A stretch of DNA of 64,000 nucleotides, from the NCBI GenBank assembly GCA_023411215.1, contig JAEYOY010000041.1, forward strand, positions 46,592 through 110,591, given 5' to 3'. How positions within the stretch are numbered: the first letter of the stretch is position 1; each line of letters begins with the position of its first letter. Made by a program: the position numbers and the translations under genes. Shown here in pieces: positions 54,175 to 63,375 of this stretch. This DNA comes from Bacillota bacterium. Lineage in GTDB: Bacteria; Bacillota; Clostridia; Lachnospirales; Lachnospiraceae. Under the pieces are notes generated by a model that was not told the DNA's origin, made no database searches, and saw only the letters and a program-made list of their open reading frames with translations.

Positions 54175-56778
54175 TTATTTATGATAATAGGTATTTTCCA
54201 GCGGAAGCTTAGTCCGGAATACACCGTCTTTTTTATAATATGCATTCTGGCAGGCGGGAGCCCCCATAACAGCAACTATTTCACCGATGCCCTTTGCGCC
54301 ATAAGCTAGATCCGTATTATTCTTCTCAACCAGATGCATCTCAATCGGCGGCATCTGTGTAGATTTAAAGAGTCCAAGCGTTCCCAGCTTAACCTGCGGT
54401 ATCCCATTCTTAAGAGGGAAATCCTCAGTTAAGCCATAGCCCAGTGCCATCGCCGCCCCACCTTCAATCTGTCCTGTTAAGGATAACGGATTGATTACAC
54501 GACCTGCATCATGTGCTGCTACAATCTTTACAACCTTTCCTTCCTTATCTAGAATATAAAGCTGAGTACCGTAGCCATAGGCAACATGGCTCACCGGATT
54601 TGCCTTCGGTGATCCCATAGGATCGGATTTGAAATCATATTCTCCAATGTATTCCTTACCCTCAAGCTCCTTCAGTGTCAATCCCCTATCCAAATCAGCC
54701 TTTAATTCCTTTGCACTAACATGTGCCGCTTCCCCTGCGAATACGGTCTGTCTTGAGGCGGTTGTCGTTCCGGAGTTGGGTGTATACTTGGTATCCGGAT
54801 GCTCTACAACCATACTGTCTCTGAGAAGTCCCGTTGTCTCACCGACAATCTGCAACAGTACGGTCTGCACTCCCTGACCGATTGCACCGGCTGAGGAACG
54901 GATGTGAACCTTACCGTCGATAATCTTTAAGTTACAGCGACCTACATCAGGAACACCAACACCCAGTCCGGAATTCTTCATTCCACTGGCGATACCTACA
55001 TAATAATTGGGATCTGCCTCATATCTCTCAAAAGCTTCCTTTACCGCTTCCAGGGTTTCTACCATGGCAGTCCCTTCGTCGGCAATCTGTCCGTTAGGTA
55101 ATGATTGTCCGGGTCTGATCGCATTACGATACCGAATCTCCCACCCTGAGATGCCCGCTTTCTCTGCTAAGAGATTAATGAGTGGCTCAACTACCGCACA
55201 GGATTGAGTAACACCAAAGCCACGGAAGGCTCCTGCAGGAGGATTATTCGTATAATAAGCATTTCCTTCTACATCCACATTCTGATAATTATAAGGTCCT
55301 CCGATGTGAGTGCAGGCTCTCTGAAGAACCGGACCTCCAAGTGATCCATATGCCCCGGTATCAGAGGTGAGACGAGCCTGTAAGCCTTGTAGAATACCAT
55401 TCTCATCACAGCCGATCTTACAATAGATCTCCATCGCATGACGCTTCGGATGATAATTGATACTTTCCTGTCGGCTGAGGGAAACCTTAACCGGGCGCTT
55501 CGTCAGATAAGCGCAGAGTGCTGCCTGATGCTGAACACTCATATCCTCTTTACCTCCAAAGCCGCCACCTACCGTCGCACTCTGGATACGCACCTTCTCC
55601 TGAGGAATACCAAGGTATGCACTAATCTCATGATACTCATCATAGACACCCTGACCGCCAGTGATTACATATACACCATCTCCATCGGGCATAGCAACAG
55701 CAGTCTCCGGCTCCATAAAAGCATGCTCTGTCGGAGGAAGAGAAAAGGTTGCTTCAACAATATACTTAGAATGCTCCAAAGCTCCAAGTGCGTCTCCACG
55801 TTTTACTTCCTGATGACTGAACAGGTTACTCTCCGGTATCACCATCTTACCAAAAAGCATATAACCCTCCCCATGCACCAGAGGGGCATCAGGAGCTGCT
55901 GCCTCCGCCGGATTATTGATGGGAGAAAGCTCTTCGTATTCCACCTCCACCGCTTTTACGGCTTCGAGTGCCTGCTCTTTCGTCTCAGCTACCACCATTG
56001 CAAGTGTATCGCCACAGCACTTGGTTTCCTCGCCTGCCGCAATCATACCTGGCCAATCCTTTGCTAGATGTCCTATGTAACGGTTCCCGGGAATATCCTT
56101 TGCTGTATATACTGCAACCACACCCGGCATAGCGAGCGCTTTATCGGTATGTATAGCGATAACCTTAGCTCTGGCATACTTGCTGAATACATTTTTACCA
56201 TAAAGCATTCCATCAAAATAGTAATCATTCGTATACATAGCCGTACCCAGAGTCTTAGGAAGAGCATCGACACGTGGAACATTCTCACCAACCTTCACGA
56301 TCTGCTGTGTCTCAGGCACCGGAGTATCCTCACGGAGCATTTTAGCCGCCAGAAGGATTGCTTCTTCAATTTTGGTATAACCGGTGCAGCGACAGATATT
56401 GTTGCGGATGGCATTCTTAACCTCAGCTGCTGTTGGGTCAGGATTTTGGTCAATTAAGCATTTACCGCATACCACCATTCCCGGGATGCAGAAACCACAT
56501 TGCACTGCACCCGTCCTGGCAAAGGCATAGCCAAATACTTCTCTCTCCCTCTCGGTAAAGCCTTCGATGGTCTGTATCTTCTTACCCTCCAGCTTCGACA
56601 GCTTCTGGATACAGGATCGAACCGTCTTTCCATCAATAATGATTGTACAAGTACCACAAGCGCCTTCCTTACACCCATCTTTTACCGAGGTGATTTTCAG
56701 CTCGTCTCTAAGAAAGTCCATTAAAGGCATATCCTTGTCGGATTGATATACCTTATCATTAATAATAACCGAATACAT
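54175..56778 (-). CDS. xdhD: Molybdenum hydroxylase XdhD type (fused 2Fe-2S and Mo domains)
   Basis: 867 aa. The N-terminal 2Fe-2S domain has CKEGACGTC and CGFC...CRCTGY. The Mo-cofactor part has VGGGFGGKEDMS, PPAGAFRGFG and a C-terminal AYGAKGIGEIV with the likely catalytic Glu. There is no FAD domain, so electrons must leave to another protein; the YgfK gene in this cluster is the candidate. This is the order of the E. coli ygfK-ssnA-hyuA-xdhD type cluster and of anaerobic urate/xanthine clusters. The start ATG 56778 has AAGGAAGG 8 nt upstream. It may be a selenium-dependent hydroxylase, but this cannot be seen from sequence. Confidence 0.88.
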   Translation of the reverse strand: MYSVIINDKVYQSDKDMPLMDFLRDELKITSVKDGCKEGACGTCTIIIDGKTVRSCIQKLSKLEGKKIQTIEGFTEREREVFGYAFARTGAVQCGFCIPGMVVCGKCLIDQNPDPTAAEVKNAIRNNICRCTGYTKIEEAILLAAKMLREDTPVPETQQIVKVGENVPRVDALPKTLGTAMYTNDYYFDGMLYGKNVFSKYARAKVIAIHTDKALAMPGVVAVYTAKDIPGNRYIGHLAKDWPGMIAAGEETKCCGDTLAMVVAETKEQALEAVKAVEVEYEELSPINNPAEAAAPDAPLVHGEGYMLFGKMVIPESNLFSHQEVKRGDALGALEHSKYIVEATFSLPPTEHAFMEPETAVAMPDGDGVYVITGGQGVYDEYHEISAYLGIPQEKVRIQSATVGGGFGGKEDMSVQHQAALCAYLTKRPVKVSLSRQESINYHPKRHAMEIYCKIGCDENGILQGLQARLTSDTGAYGSLGGPVLQRACTHIGGPYNYQNVDVEGNAYYTNNPPAGAFRGFGVTQSCAVVEPLINLLAEKAGISGWEIRYRNAIRPGQSLPNGQIADEGTAMVETLEAVKEAFERYEADPNYYVGIASGMKNSGLGVGVPDVGRCNLKIIDGKVHIRSSAGAIGQGVQTVLLQIVGETTGLLRDSMVVEHPDTKYTPNSGTTTASRQTVFAGEAAHVSAKELKADLDRGLTLKELEGKEYIGEYDFKSDPMGSPKANPVSHVAYGYGTQLYILDKEGKVVKIVAAHDAGRVINPLSLTGQIEGGAAMALGYGLTEDFPLKNGIPQVKLGTLGLFKSTQMPPIEMHLVEKNNTDLAYGAKGIGEIVAVMGAPACQNAYYKKDGVFRTKLPLENTYYHK

Positions 56779-56833
56779 GTCTGATACCTTCCTTTCTATC
56801 ACCGCTTCTTTATCAATCCCTTATAATCTATAT

Positions 56834-57418
56834 TTAATGACAATCCTTGTCCTTGATATCAATATCAATTAATTCCTTCTCCTCTTGAACTATCACCCGT
56901 TCAACATCCTCCGGATGGCGATTCAGTACCTTCTTGCCGCCTACATCGAGTGTCAGTTCAAATAACTCTTCGTAATATTTCCTTCCGAAGATACAAGGGT
57001 TACCGATACTTTCCTGCCATGCCAAAGCAGCTATGTTTTTGTCGGTGGAAGAGAAAGTCTGAAGCAGTCTCTCGAGAGTTGTCCTCTTCAGATATGGCTG
57101 ATCGCATACACCGAACATCACACCATCCAAAGATGGATTTCTTTCCAGTGCTGCTTTCAGCCCAAGATGTATGGAATGTGAGATTCCAAGTTCTGGCTCA
57201 TTATTGAGGATTGCTTCAAATCCATATTCCAAAGCGCAGCTTACGATCTCATCATATTGTGTTACAATAATCTTCGGGCTTAGGGGGAACGCCTTCAGTA
57301 GCTCAAGGATATGCAGGTACATCTTCTTACCGTCAATCAGATCCAGAAGCTTGATGCCATGGTATCTGGTACTGTTGCCCGCCGCCAGAAGTATGATTCC
57401 CAGATTATCTCTGTCTAT
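56834..57418 (-). CDS. mocA: MobA/MocA-like molybdopterin nucleotidyltransferase (non-ATG start)
   Basis: About 194 aa if the start is at 57418. ILLAAGNSTRYHGIKLL is the nucleotide-binding loop of MobA/MocA-type enzymes; it precedes GVMFGVCDQPYL and NPCIFGRKYY. The first ATG (57322) lies after that loop and would remove it. Upstream the frame is open to a TAG near 57452 without ATG, GTG or TTG. An ATA at 57418-57416 sits 6 nt past GGAGGGG and is the best-placed start codon. It lies 55 bp before xdhD, and is probably the cytidylyltransferase for its Mo cofactor. Confidence 0.8.
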   Translation of the reverse strand: MDRDNLGIILLAAGNSTRYHGIKLLDLIDGKKMYLHILELLKAFPLSPKIIVTQYDEIVSCALEYGFEAILNNEPELGISHSIHLGLKAALERNPSLDGVMFGVCDQPYLKRTTLERLLQTFSSTDKNIAALAWQESIGNPCIFGRKYYEELFELTLDVGGKKVLNRHPEDVERVIVQEEKELIDIDIKDKDCH

Positions 57419-57475
57419 TGTATTCCCCTCCTGTCCTTGCTGTGTTATAAACTAACAGCTTATGCTGTAGCTTAA

Positions 57476-58036
57476 TTAATCCTTCTTAAGACTTTCAATC
57501 TGGCTGAGCATCATCTGCTTGCATTGTTCAAAATAGCCTTCTATATCAAATTCCTCTTTGTTAATCAAATGTTGAATGGTGGCGCCCTGTAGAAGTGAGA
57601 CCAGGGTATAAGGAAGCAGCTCCTTACTCTTATCATCCAGCCAGGGGCAATATTTCTCAAGGACCTCCCTGATTTCCCTTCGCCACTTAGTATAGGATTC
57701 ATCAAATTTCTCATGAATCTCTTCATTGCTTTTACTCTGAACCAAGAAATCAATTTCTGCAAAGTCATATTTGTGCTTTGTTAAAATCAATCTCTTCTTC
57801 TGATTAATGAATACGTTCAGTTGACTTTCAAGAGTATCCTTGCTATGCTTTTTCTCTTTTCTTCGGGCATCGTAGCACTCTTCAAAAATATACTCCTGAA
57901 GAGCACCCATCAGCTCATTCTTTGTCTTATAATAATAATGAACATTAGATTGAACCATCTTCGCCCGCTCAGCAATCAGATGCATTCTTGTTCCGGCGAT
58001 GGTCTGCTTGTTTACCACGTCCAGAGCAGCATTCAT
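57476..58036 (-). CDS. TetR family transcriptional regulator (start uncertain)
   Basis: 186 aa from ATG 58036. The helix-turn-helix is NAALDVVNKQTIAGTRMHLI, then AERAKMVQSNVHYYYKTKNEL. The rest is a ligand domain with helical segments. The frame continues upstream without a stop to about 58185 (basic residues; SKEQNKRIMNAALD), so helix 1 probably starts earlier, but no ATG, GTG or TTG is available there. An ATA at 58153 or the ATG 58036 may be used. It sits inside the purine cluster and is its likely regulator. Confidence 0.82.
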   Translation of the reverse strand: MNAALDVVNKQTIAGTRMHLIAERAKMVQSNVHYYYKTKNELMGALQEYIFEECYDARRKEKKHSKDTLESQLNVFINQKKRLILTKHKYDFAEIDFLVQSKSNEEIHEKFDESYTKWRREIREVLEKYCPWLDDKSKELLPYTLVSLLQGATIQHLINKEEFDIEGYFEQCKQMMLSQIESLKKD

Positions 58037-58189
58037 AATACGTTTATTCTGCTCCTTACTGATTTCTAGATTCAGCTCCGTATTTGTTTCCTGCTCAGAG
58101 GCTTTTTTCGTTACCCTTCTTGTCCTTTTCTTCGTTTCTTCCTCCGTTTTTATTACCCCCTTCCTAACAGCGGTATGATTTTAAAGAAC

Positions 58190-58256
58190 AGGATGCTGCA
58201 AGGCTCACATTCACCTACGCAAACAATTGTCATGAATAAAAGTTTTACAGCATCCT
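58190..58256 (-). terminator. Candidate terminator between ridA and tetR
   Basis: On the minus strand AGGATGCTGTA (58256-58246) pairs with TGCAGCATCCT (58200-58190), 10 of 11 positions; GTTCTTTAAAAT follows. It could reduce read-through into the tetR-mocA-xdhD part. Confidence 0.5.
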
Positions 58257-58277
58257 CAATCGTTGATATAATTTTTA

Positions 58278-58661
58278 TTAATTTGATTTAACAGCAATCG
58301 CTTCGATCTCTACCAGACCACCCTTGGGTAATTTAGCCACCTGTACACAGGAACGAGCAGGTGCCTCACCTTTAAAATAATCGGCATAAATCGTATTTAC
58401 GGTACCAAAGTCATTCATATCCTGTAAAAATACAGTCGTCTTAATAACATCCTGATAAGATAAGCCTGCTTCATTAAGAATTGCACCTAGGTTCTTTAAG
58501 CTTAAATGAGTCTGAGCTTCAACACCCTCCGGCATCGCACCGGTTTCCGGATCCAATCCCAACTGACCTGAGGTATAAAGAAAATCGCCTACCTTCACTG
58601 CATGTACATAAGGACCAACTGCTGCCGGTGCATTTTTTGCGTTAATTATTTCTTTCTTCAT
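58278..58661 (-). CDS. ridA: RidA family enamine/imine deaminase
   Basis: 127 aa, usual length. GPYVHAVKVGDFLYTSGQLG and APARSCVQVAKLPKGGLVEI hold the conserved Arg and the C-terminal Glu of active RidA. It hydrolyses reactive 2-aminoacrylate and related enamines. GGAGG lies upstream of ATG 58661. In a purine cluster it would protect against the product of a diaminopropionate ammonia-lyase (YgeX), which is a known member of such clusters but is not in this window (inference). Confidence 0.92.
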   Translation of the reverse strand: MKKEIINAKNAPAAVGPYVHAVKVGDFLYTSGQLGLDPETGAMPEGVEAQTHLSLKNLGAILNEAGLSYQDVIKTTVFLQDMNDFGTVNTIYADYFKGEAPARSCVQVAKLPKGGLVEIEAIAVKSN

Positions 58662-58695
58662 GATAAATCCTCCAATTCTATTCTAAAATATTTGG

Positions 58696-58926
58696 TTGGA
58701 GTGTCAAAAGCCAATTTCAATTATGGCATTATCAATTTGCACAATTTCATATTTTGATTGCGTGATACAGAATATAATTCGTTCACAACACGCTCTCGCT
58801 TGGATGAAGTACGTAGTGACGACTTCATACAGTTGCTCATCGAACTATATTCTGCATCACGTTAAAATTGAGGTGTAGATGCGCAAATTGAGGAATGAAA
58901 GCTATTGTATGCTTTTGACACTCCAT
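58696..58926. repeat. MITE-like palindromic element, copy 2
   Basis: A ~231-bp element inserted between ridA and hyuA. Its ends are perfect 14-bp inverted repeats: GGAGTGTCAAAAGC at 58698-58711 and its complement at 58911-58924. The middle is a dyad that matches copy 1 (428-638) in reverse orientation over more than 80 bp. No target-site duplication was recognisable. Confidence 0.85.
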
Positions 58927-58961
58927 TCAATGTTTCAAACGTACATTTATTATTCTAAACC

Positions 58962-60341
58962 TTACCGGGGATCCTGGCAAGTACCTCTAAATACATAGCG
59001 GCCTTCCTTCTCCAGGATAACCTTTCCTTGATCCACTACAAGCTTTCCATGTAACAGAACAGCTTCTGCACGACCCTCCACTGCCATTCCTTCATAGGGC
59101 GTATAATCAACCTTCTGAAGCTGTTCGGCCGCAGTAATTACTCCGTGGTATTTTGGATCCCAGATTACCAAATCCGCGTCACTTCCCACTGCGATTACGC
59201 CCTTTTTCGGGTACATGCCGTATTGCTTTGCTGGCTTTGTGGAGAGCGCAGCACAGAACTGCTCGTTAGTAATTCGGTTCTTTGTGACTCCGTAGGTATA
59301 CATTAATGCCGGACGATGTTCAACACCAGGAATTCCGTTGGGTATTCTGGAGAAGTCCTTAAGACCTCTCTCCTTCTGACCCTTGAAATGGAAGCTGCAG
59401 TGATCCGTCCCGATGGTATCAATCTCATTCTCACTCCATGCCTTCCATAAGCATTCCATATCCTCTTTCTTACGAAGCGGTGGAGAAAGCACATATTTAG
59501 CACTTTCAAAGCCTGGTAAGTCGTATTTGGTATCCTCCATCAAAAGATACTGGGGACAAGTCTCTACAAAAACCTTCTGTCCCTTCGCTCTGGCCGCTTC
59601 AATCACCTCATAGCCCTTCTTAGAACTTAAGTGTACAATATTGACTGGTGACTCGGCCAATCTGGCTACAGTCAGCAGCTCATAAACAGCCTCCGCTTCC
59701 ACCTCATCAGGGCGTGATAAGGGATGCGCCTTCGGAGAAAGGTTACCAAGAGCTTTCTGCTCCCTGATTAGGGTATTCACCAGATCCCCGTTCTCACAGT
59801 GAACTCCGATGATTCCCCCCTCCTCCTTAACCGCTCTTAATATCTCATACATAACACCTGCATTTACCTTAAGATTGTCATAAGCCATATAGATCTTATA
59901 GGAGGTTACCCCAGCTGCTGTCATATCCTTTAATTCTTTTCTTGTATTCTCATTCCAGTCACTGATGGACATATGAAAGCCGTAATTACAGGAGGAACGA
60001 CCTTCGGCAAGATTATGCCAGTTCTGTAGAGCCTCTCTCAGAGTCTCTCCCTTATTCTGCGTTGCAAAATCCAGAACCATGGTCGTTCCGCCTACAATCG
60101 CAGCTTTAGATCCTGATTCAAAATCATCCGCCGTGTGAAAATCTCCTGCGTCAAGGTCAAAGTGTGTATGAGTGTCGATGAAGCCGGGGAAAATTAATTT
60201 TCCGTCTGCATCAATCACCTTCTCTCCGAAAGATGGTAAATTCTCTCCAAGTTCAACAATACTTTCTCCCTTAATTCTTACATCTAATTTGGAACTTTTC
60301 TCAGCCGTAACAACCGTGCCACCCTTAATTAATAGGTTCAT
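58962..60341 (-). CDS. hyuA: Dihydropyrimidinase/hydantoinase family amidohydrolase
   Basis: 459 aa. The binuclear metal site is visible: GFIDTHTHFD (HxH), YKIYMAYDN (carboxylated Lys), GVHCENGD and VHLSSKKG (His ligands), and GTDHCSF (Asp). It opens cyclic ureides; in the E. coli purine cluster this protein is HyuA. The start is ambiguous (GTG 60353, ATG 60350, ATG 60341); 60341 matches the family N-terminus MNLLIKGG. It is 25 bp after ygfK. The MITE-like element follows it. Confidence 0.88.
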   Translation of the reverse strand: MNLLIKGGTVVTAEKSSKLDVRIKGESIVELGENLPSFGEKVIDADGKLIFPGFIDTHTHFDLDAGDFHTADDFESGSKAAIVGGTTMVLDFATQNKGETLREALQNWHNLAEGRSSCNYGFHMSISDWNENTRKELKDMTAAGVTSYKIYMAYDNLKVNAGVMYEILRAVKEEGGIIGVHCENGDLVNTLIREQKALGNLSPKAHPLSRPDEVEAEAVYELLTVARLAESPVNIVHLSSKKGYEVIEAARAKGQKVFVETCPQYLLMEDTKYDLPGFESAKYVLSPPLRKKEDMECLWKAWSENEIDTIGTDHCSFHFKGQKERGLKDFSRIPNGIPGVEHRPALMYTYGVTKNRITNEQFCAALSTKPAKQYGMYPKKGVIAVGSDADLVIWDPKYHGVITAAEQLQKVDYTPYEGMAVEGRAEAVLLHGKLVVDQGKVILEKEGRYVFRGTCQDPR

Positions 60342-60366
60342 TGCCCTCATCACTCCTGTCTAACGA

Positions 60367-63363
60367 TTATTGTAACATCAGATAACGGTGATCATGATAA
60401 ACCGCTAACATCAGATTCTTAATCTCAACATGTAGTTCACAGAATATATCCTTCAGGTCTACATCCTGAATCTTATCACCAAGACGTACTCTAAAGAGTG
60501 CCTTTTCCATATTCAGAGGTACAAAGCCCTGATTCTCGCTATCCTCAAAGTCCTCTATCGTTCTGAATAATGTAAATTTCTCTTTATATGGAGCACTGTC
60601 ATAGGGGCAGAAGCTCTTACAGTTGCCGCATTCATTACACATATAGTCTATATGAAGAATCTGTGGCTGCTTTGCACCGTGTACAAAGATAGATACATTG
60701 GCACGATTTGGACATACTTCCGTACATGCTTCACAGATCTTGTTACATTCTAAGCAGCGTATTCCATCTTGCTCCGCCTCTTTTGCAGCTTCCAATACAC
60801 CCTTCTTCGCTGAAATCTCATTCTCACGAAGCGGGTTATCGATGGAAGCTCTGGGCTTAAGGTTAAGAATTGCATTAACTGCCTTAGAAGCATCACGGAT
60901 GGCTTCTACAACCGTTGCAGGACCGCCTGCACCGTCTCCTGTTACATAGACATGAGCAACCGATGATTCCATAGTATCGGGATTATACTCTGCAACACCT
61001 CGCTTATTTACCTTTAAACCTAAGGACTCATAGAAGGAGTCATCCACCTTCTCACCCAGAGAAGCCACTACGGTGTCAATATCCAGTATTACCTCTTCCT
61101 CTGTCTCTATCGGCTTCTGTCTGCCTGTAGCATCCATCTCGCCTAGTACCATCTTATGACAGATCAGCTTACCATTCTTATGGCTAACCGGTGCCAGAAG
61201 TTCCAGAAGCTCCACTCCATCGTGAAGTGCAAGCTCAAGCTCCTCCTCATCAGCAGGCATGTATTTTACAGTACGGCGGTAAACGATATAAACGTGTTCC
61301 ACACCAGGCATTCTCTTCGCTGCTCTGGCAGCATCCATTGCGGTATTACCCGCTCCGATGATAGCAACATTCTTACCAAGTGTAATAGATTCAGGACGAT
61401 TACGACAGGTATCTAAGAATTCAATCGCATTAATTTCCTTCTCACAGTCAATTCCAAGAGGCATTCCCTTTGTTGCACCGATTGCTAATATAATATCCTC
61501 GTAGCCGGCATCTCTCAGCTCCTTCAGATCGGTAACCGGATGGTTGAATACGAACTTAGCACCCATAGCCTTGGCTAGACTGACATCCTTCTCAACATCC
61601 TCTCTCGGGATACGGAATTCCGGTACGATATATCTTACAATACCGCCGGCCTCGCCTCTCTTCTCAAATACAGTAACATCAGCACCTTCTCTTGCTAAGA
61701 AGAATGCACTGGCAATACCGGCTGCACCAGCACCTACAACTGCCACTTTCCTACCCTTATATTGCTCAGAAGGTTTCAGCTCCTTGATGAGTTCATCATA
61801 ACCCTTCTTGGCAGCTACTAATTTGGCATCACGGATCTTAATGGATTCTTCATAGAAATTACGGGTACATTTATTCATACAGGTATGGCTGCAGATTGTT
61901 CCTGTAATGAAGGGGAGTGCGTTCTTGTCCGTGATAACCCTCAATGCCTGTAGATATTCACCATCCTTAACATGCTTTAGATAGGTAGGAACATCCTGCT
62001 CGATTGGACATTGCTTATTACAGGGAGCAATAAAACAATTAATTAAAGGTACCTTCGCATTAATCTTTCTAGAGGGAAGCGGTTTAATTCCCTTAGTATA
62101 GTGCTTATCGGTTATAACCTCTTTAATAAAATCGCCAAGTTCTTCTACATTAATTCTTCTGAACTCCTTATATTCTAACTTTTCAAGCTTTTTGGCAATC
62201 TGATTACCTCTCTGATATCCACCGGTCTTCAGATAAGTGGTTGCCATGGTGATCGGCCAGATGCCAAGGGAGAATATTTTATCGATATTGAAGTAATCAG
62301 CACCTCCGGAATAGGAGATACGAAGCTTTCCGTCAAACGCCTTGGACAGCTTATATGCCACTGATAAGGAAAGTGCCGCTAAGGAACGACCGGACATATA
62401 CATTTCCTCGCTCGGTAGCTCATTTCTTGTAACATCGACCGGGAAGGTATTCGTCAGCTTAACACCGAACTCCAGACCTGCTACGTCAGCCTTCTCCTGA
62501 AGCCTCTGAAGCATTGGAACTGCATCCTCAAACTGTAGATCATCCTTGAAATGGAAGTCACCGAACACAACATAATTATAGCCCATACGATCCATGATAT
62601 CTCTTGCGGTCTCATAGCCGAGGAGAGTAGGGTTGCATTTTACAAAGGTATTCAGATGCTTCTCCTTGATGAGATAGGTTGCAATGCTCTCAATCTCCTG
62701 GGGAGGGCAGCCATGTAAGGTAGATACGGTAACAGAGGTACATACCTTGGGAGAAATACTTTCGATGAAGGCTTTGTCCACCTTATTAAACTTATCCAAA
62801 TTAGATAGCAGATAATCGATGCATTCCTGCCAGATTGGTGCTTTTCGCCCATCCATCATCTGGTTGATAAAGGTATCAATCTTCTCGGACTGAATTCCCT
62901 TCAGGTCATAGCCAACACTCATGTTGAAAATAAAACCATCGCTATCACCTAACTCAAACTCCCTCGCGATTACCTTAAGGGCAAACCATGCTTTAATGTA
63001 TTCCTCCAGCGCCTCCGGTACCCGAAGCTCTGTGGACCATTCACAATTATAGCCTTCATCATCTGCAAGAATACAGGGCTTACTAACCGGAAGATCCTCA
63101 CCGTCCAGTATCTGAACGGTCTTTAGCTCAAAGAAACGATTTCCAGTATAATAGGCTGCAACAATATTCTGTGCAAGCTGCGTATTCGGACCGGCTGCCG
63201 GGCCGTAAGGCATCTCCAGCTTTTCTCCGAAGATATGCAGCGCCTGTTTCTTCTCTTTTACAAAAGGTCTGCGAACTCCGAATACCTTCCCAGTCTCCTT
63301 CTTCTCTTCTAAAATCCATTCCATAAGATTATGAAACGGTATTGGTGTCATCCTATCTCCCAT
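60367..63363 (-). CDS. ygfK: YgfK-type flavo/iron-sulfur oxidoreductase
   Basis: 998 aa. Residues ~1-400 resemble dihydroorotate/dihydropyrimidine dehydrogenase-like barrels (MPYGPAAGPNTQLAQNI, TLHGCPPQEIESIATYL). Residues ~440-880 are the GltD-like FAD/NAD(P)H module: VAVVGAGAAGIASAFFLARE and VAIIGAGNTAMDAARAA, with upstream CxxxC motifs (CNKQCP, CSHTCMNKCTRNF). The C-terminus has ferredoxin motifs CNKICEACTEVCPN and CNECGNCKSFCPYD. In E. coli it was named a putative selenate reductase; the role in urate clusters is electron transfer for ring reduction (family knowledge). AGGAGG precedes ATG 63363. Confidence 0.92.
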   Translation of the reverse strand: MGDRMTPIPFHNLMEWILEEKKETGKVFGVRRPFVKEKKQALHIFGEKLEMPYGPAAGPNTQLAQNIVAAYYTGNRFFELKTVQILDGEDLPVSKPCILADDEGYNCEWSTELRVPEALEEYIKAWFALKVIAREFELGDSDGFIFNMSVGYDLKGIQSEKIDTFINQMMDGRKAPIWQECIDYLLSNLDKFNKVDKAFIESISPKVCTSVTVSTLHGCPPQEIESIATYLIKEKHLNTFVKCNPTLLGYETARDIMDRMGYNYVVFGDFHFKDDLQFEDAVPMLQRLQEKADVAGLEFGVKLTNTFPVDVTRNELPSEEMYMSGRSLAALSLSVAYKLSKAFDGKLRISYSGGADYFNIDKIFSLGIWPITMATTYLKTGGYQRGNQIAKKLEKLEYKEFRRINVEELGDFIKEVITDKHYTKGIKPLPSRKINAKVPLINCFIAPCNKQCPIEQDVPTYLKHVKDGEYLQALRVITDKNALPFITGTICSHTCMNKCTRNFYEESIKIRDAKLVAAKKGYDELIKELKPSEQYKGRKVAVVGAGAAGIASAFFLAREGADVTVFEKRGEAGGIVRYIVPEFRIPREDVEKDVSLAKAMGAKFVFNHPVTDLKELRDAGYEDIILAIGATKGMPLGIDCEKEINAIEFLDTCRNRPESITLGKNVAIIGAGNTAMDAARAAKRMPGVEHVYIVYRRTVKYMPADEEELELALHDGVELLELLAPVSHKNGKLICHKMVLGEMDATGRQKPIETEEEVILDIDTVVASLGEKVDDSFYESLGLKVNKRGVAEYNPDTMESSVAHVYVTGDGAGGPATVVEAIRDASKAVNAILNLKPRASIDNPLRENEISAKKGVLEAAKEAEQDGIRCLECNKICEACTEVCPNRANVSIFVHGAKQPQILHIDYMCNECGNCKSFCPYDSAPYKEKFTLFRTIEDFEDSENQGFVPLNMEKALFRVRLGDKIQDVDLKDIFCELHVEIKNLMLAVYHDHRYLMLQ

Positions 63364-63375
63364 TTTTATATCCTC

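Noticed and set aside
55438..56067. A 209-codon plus-strand frame antisense to xdhD.
   Set aside because: It lies wholly inside a clearly coding frame on the other strand; long antisense frames are common in this region.
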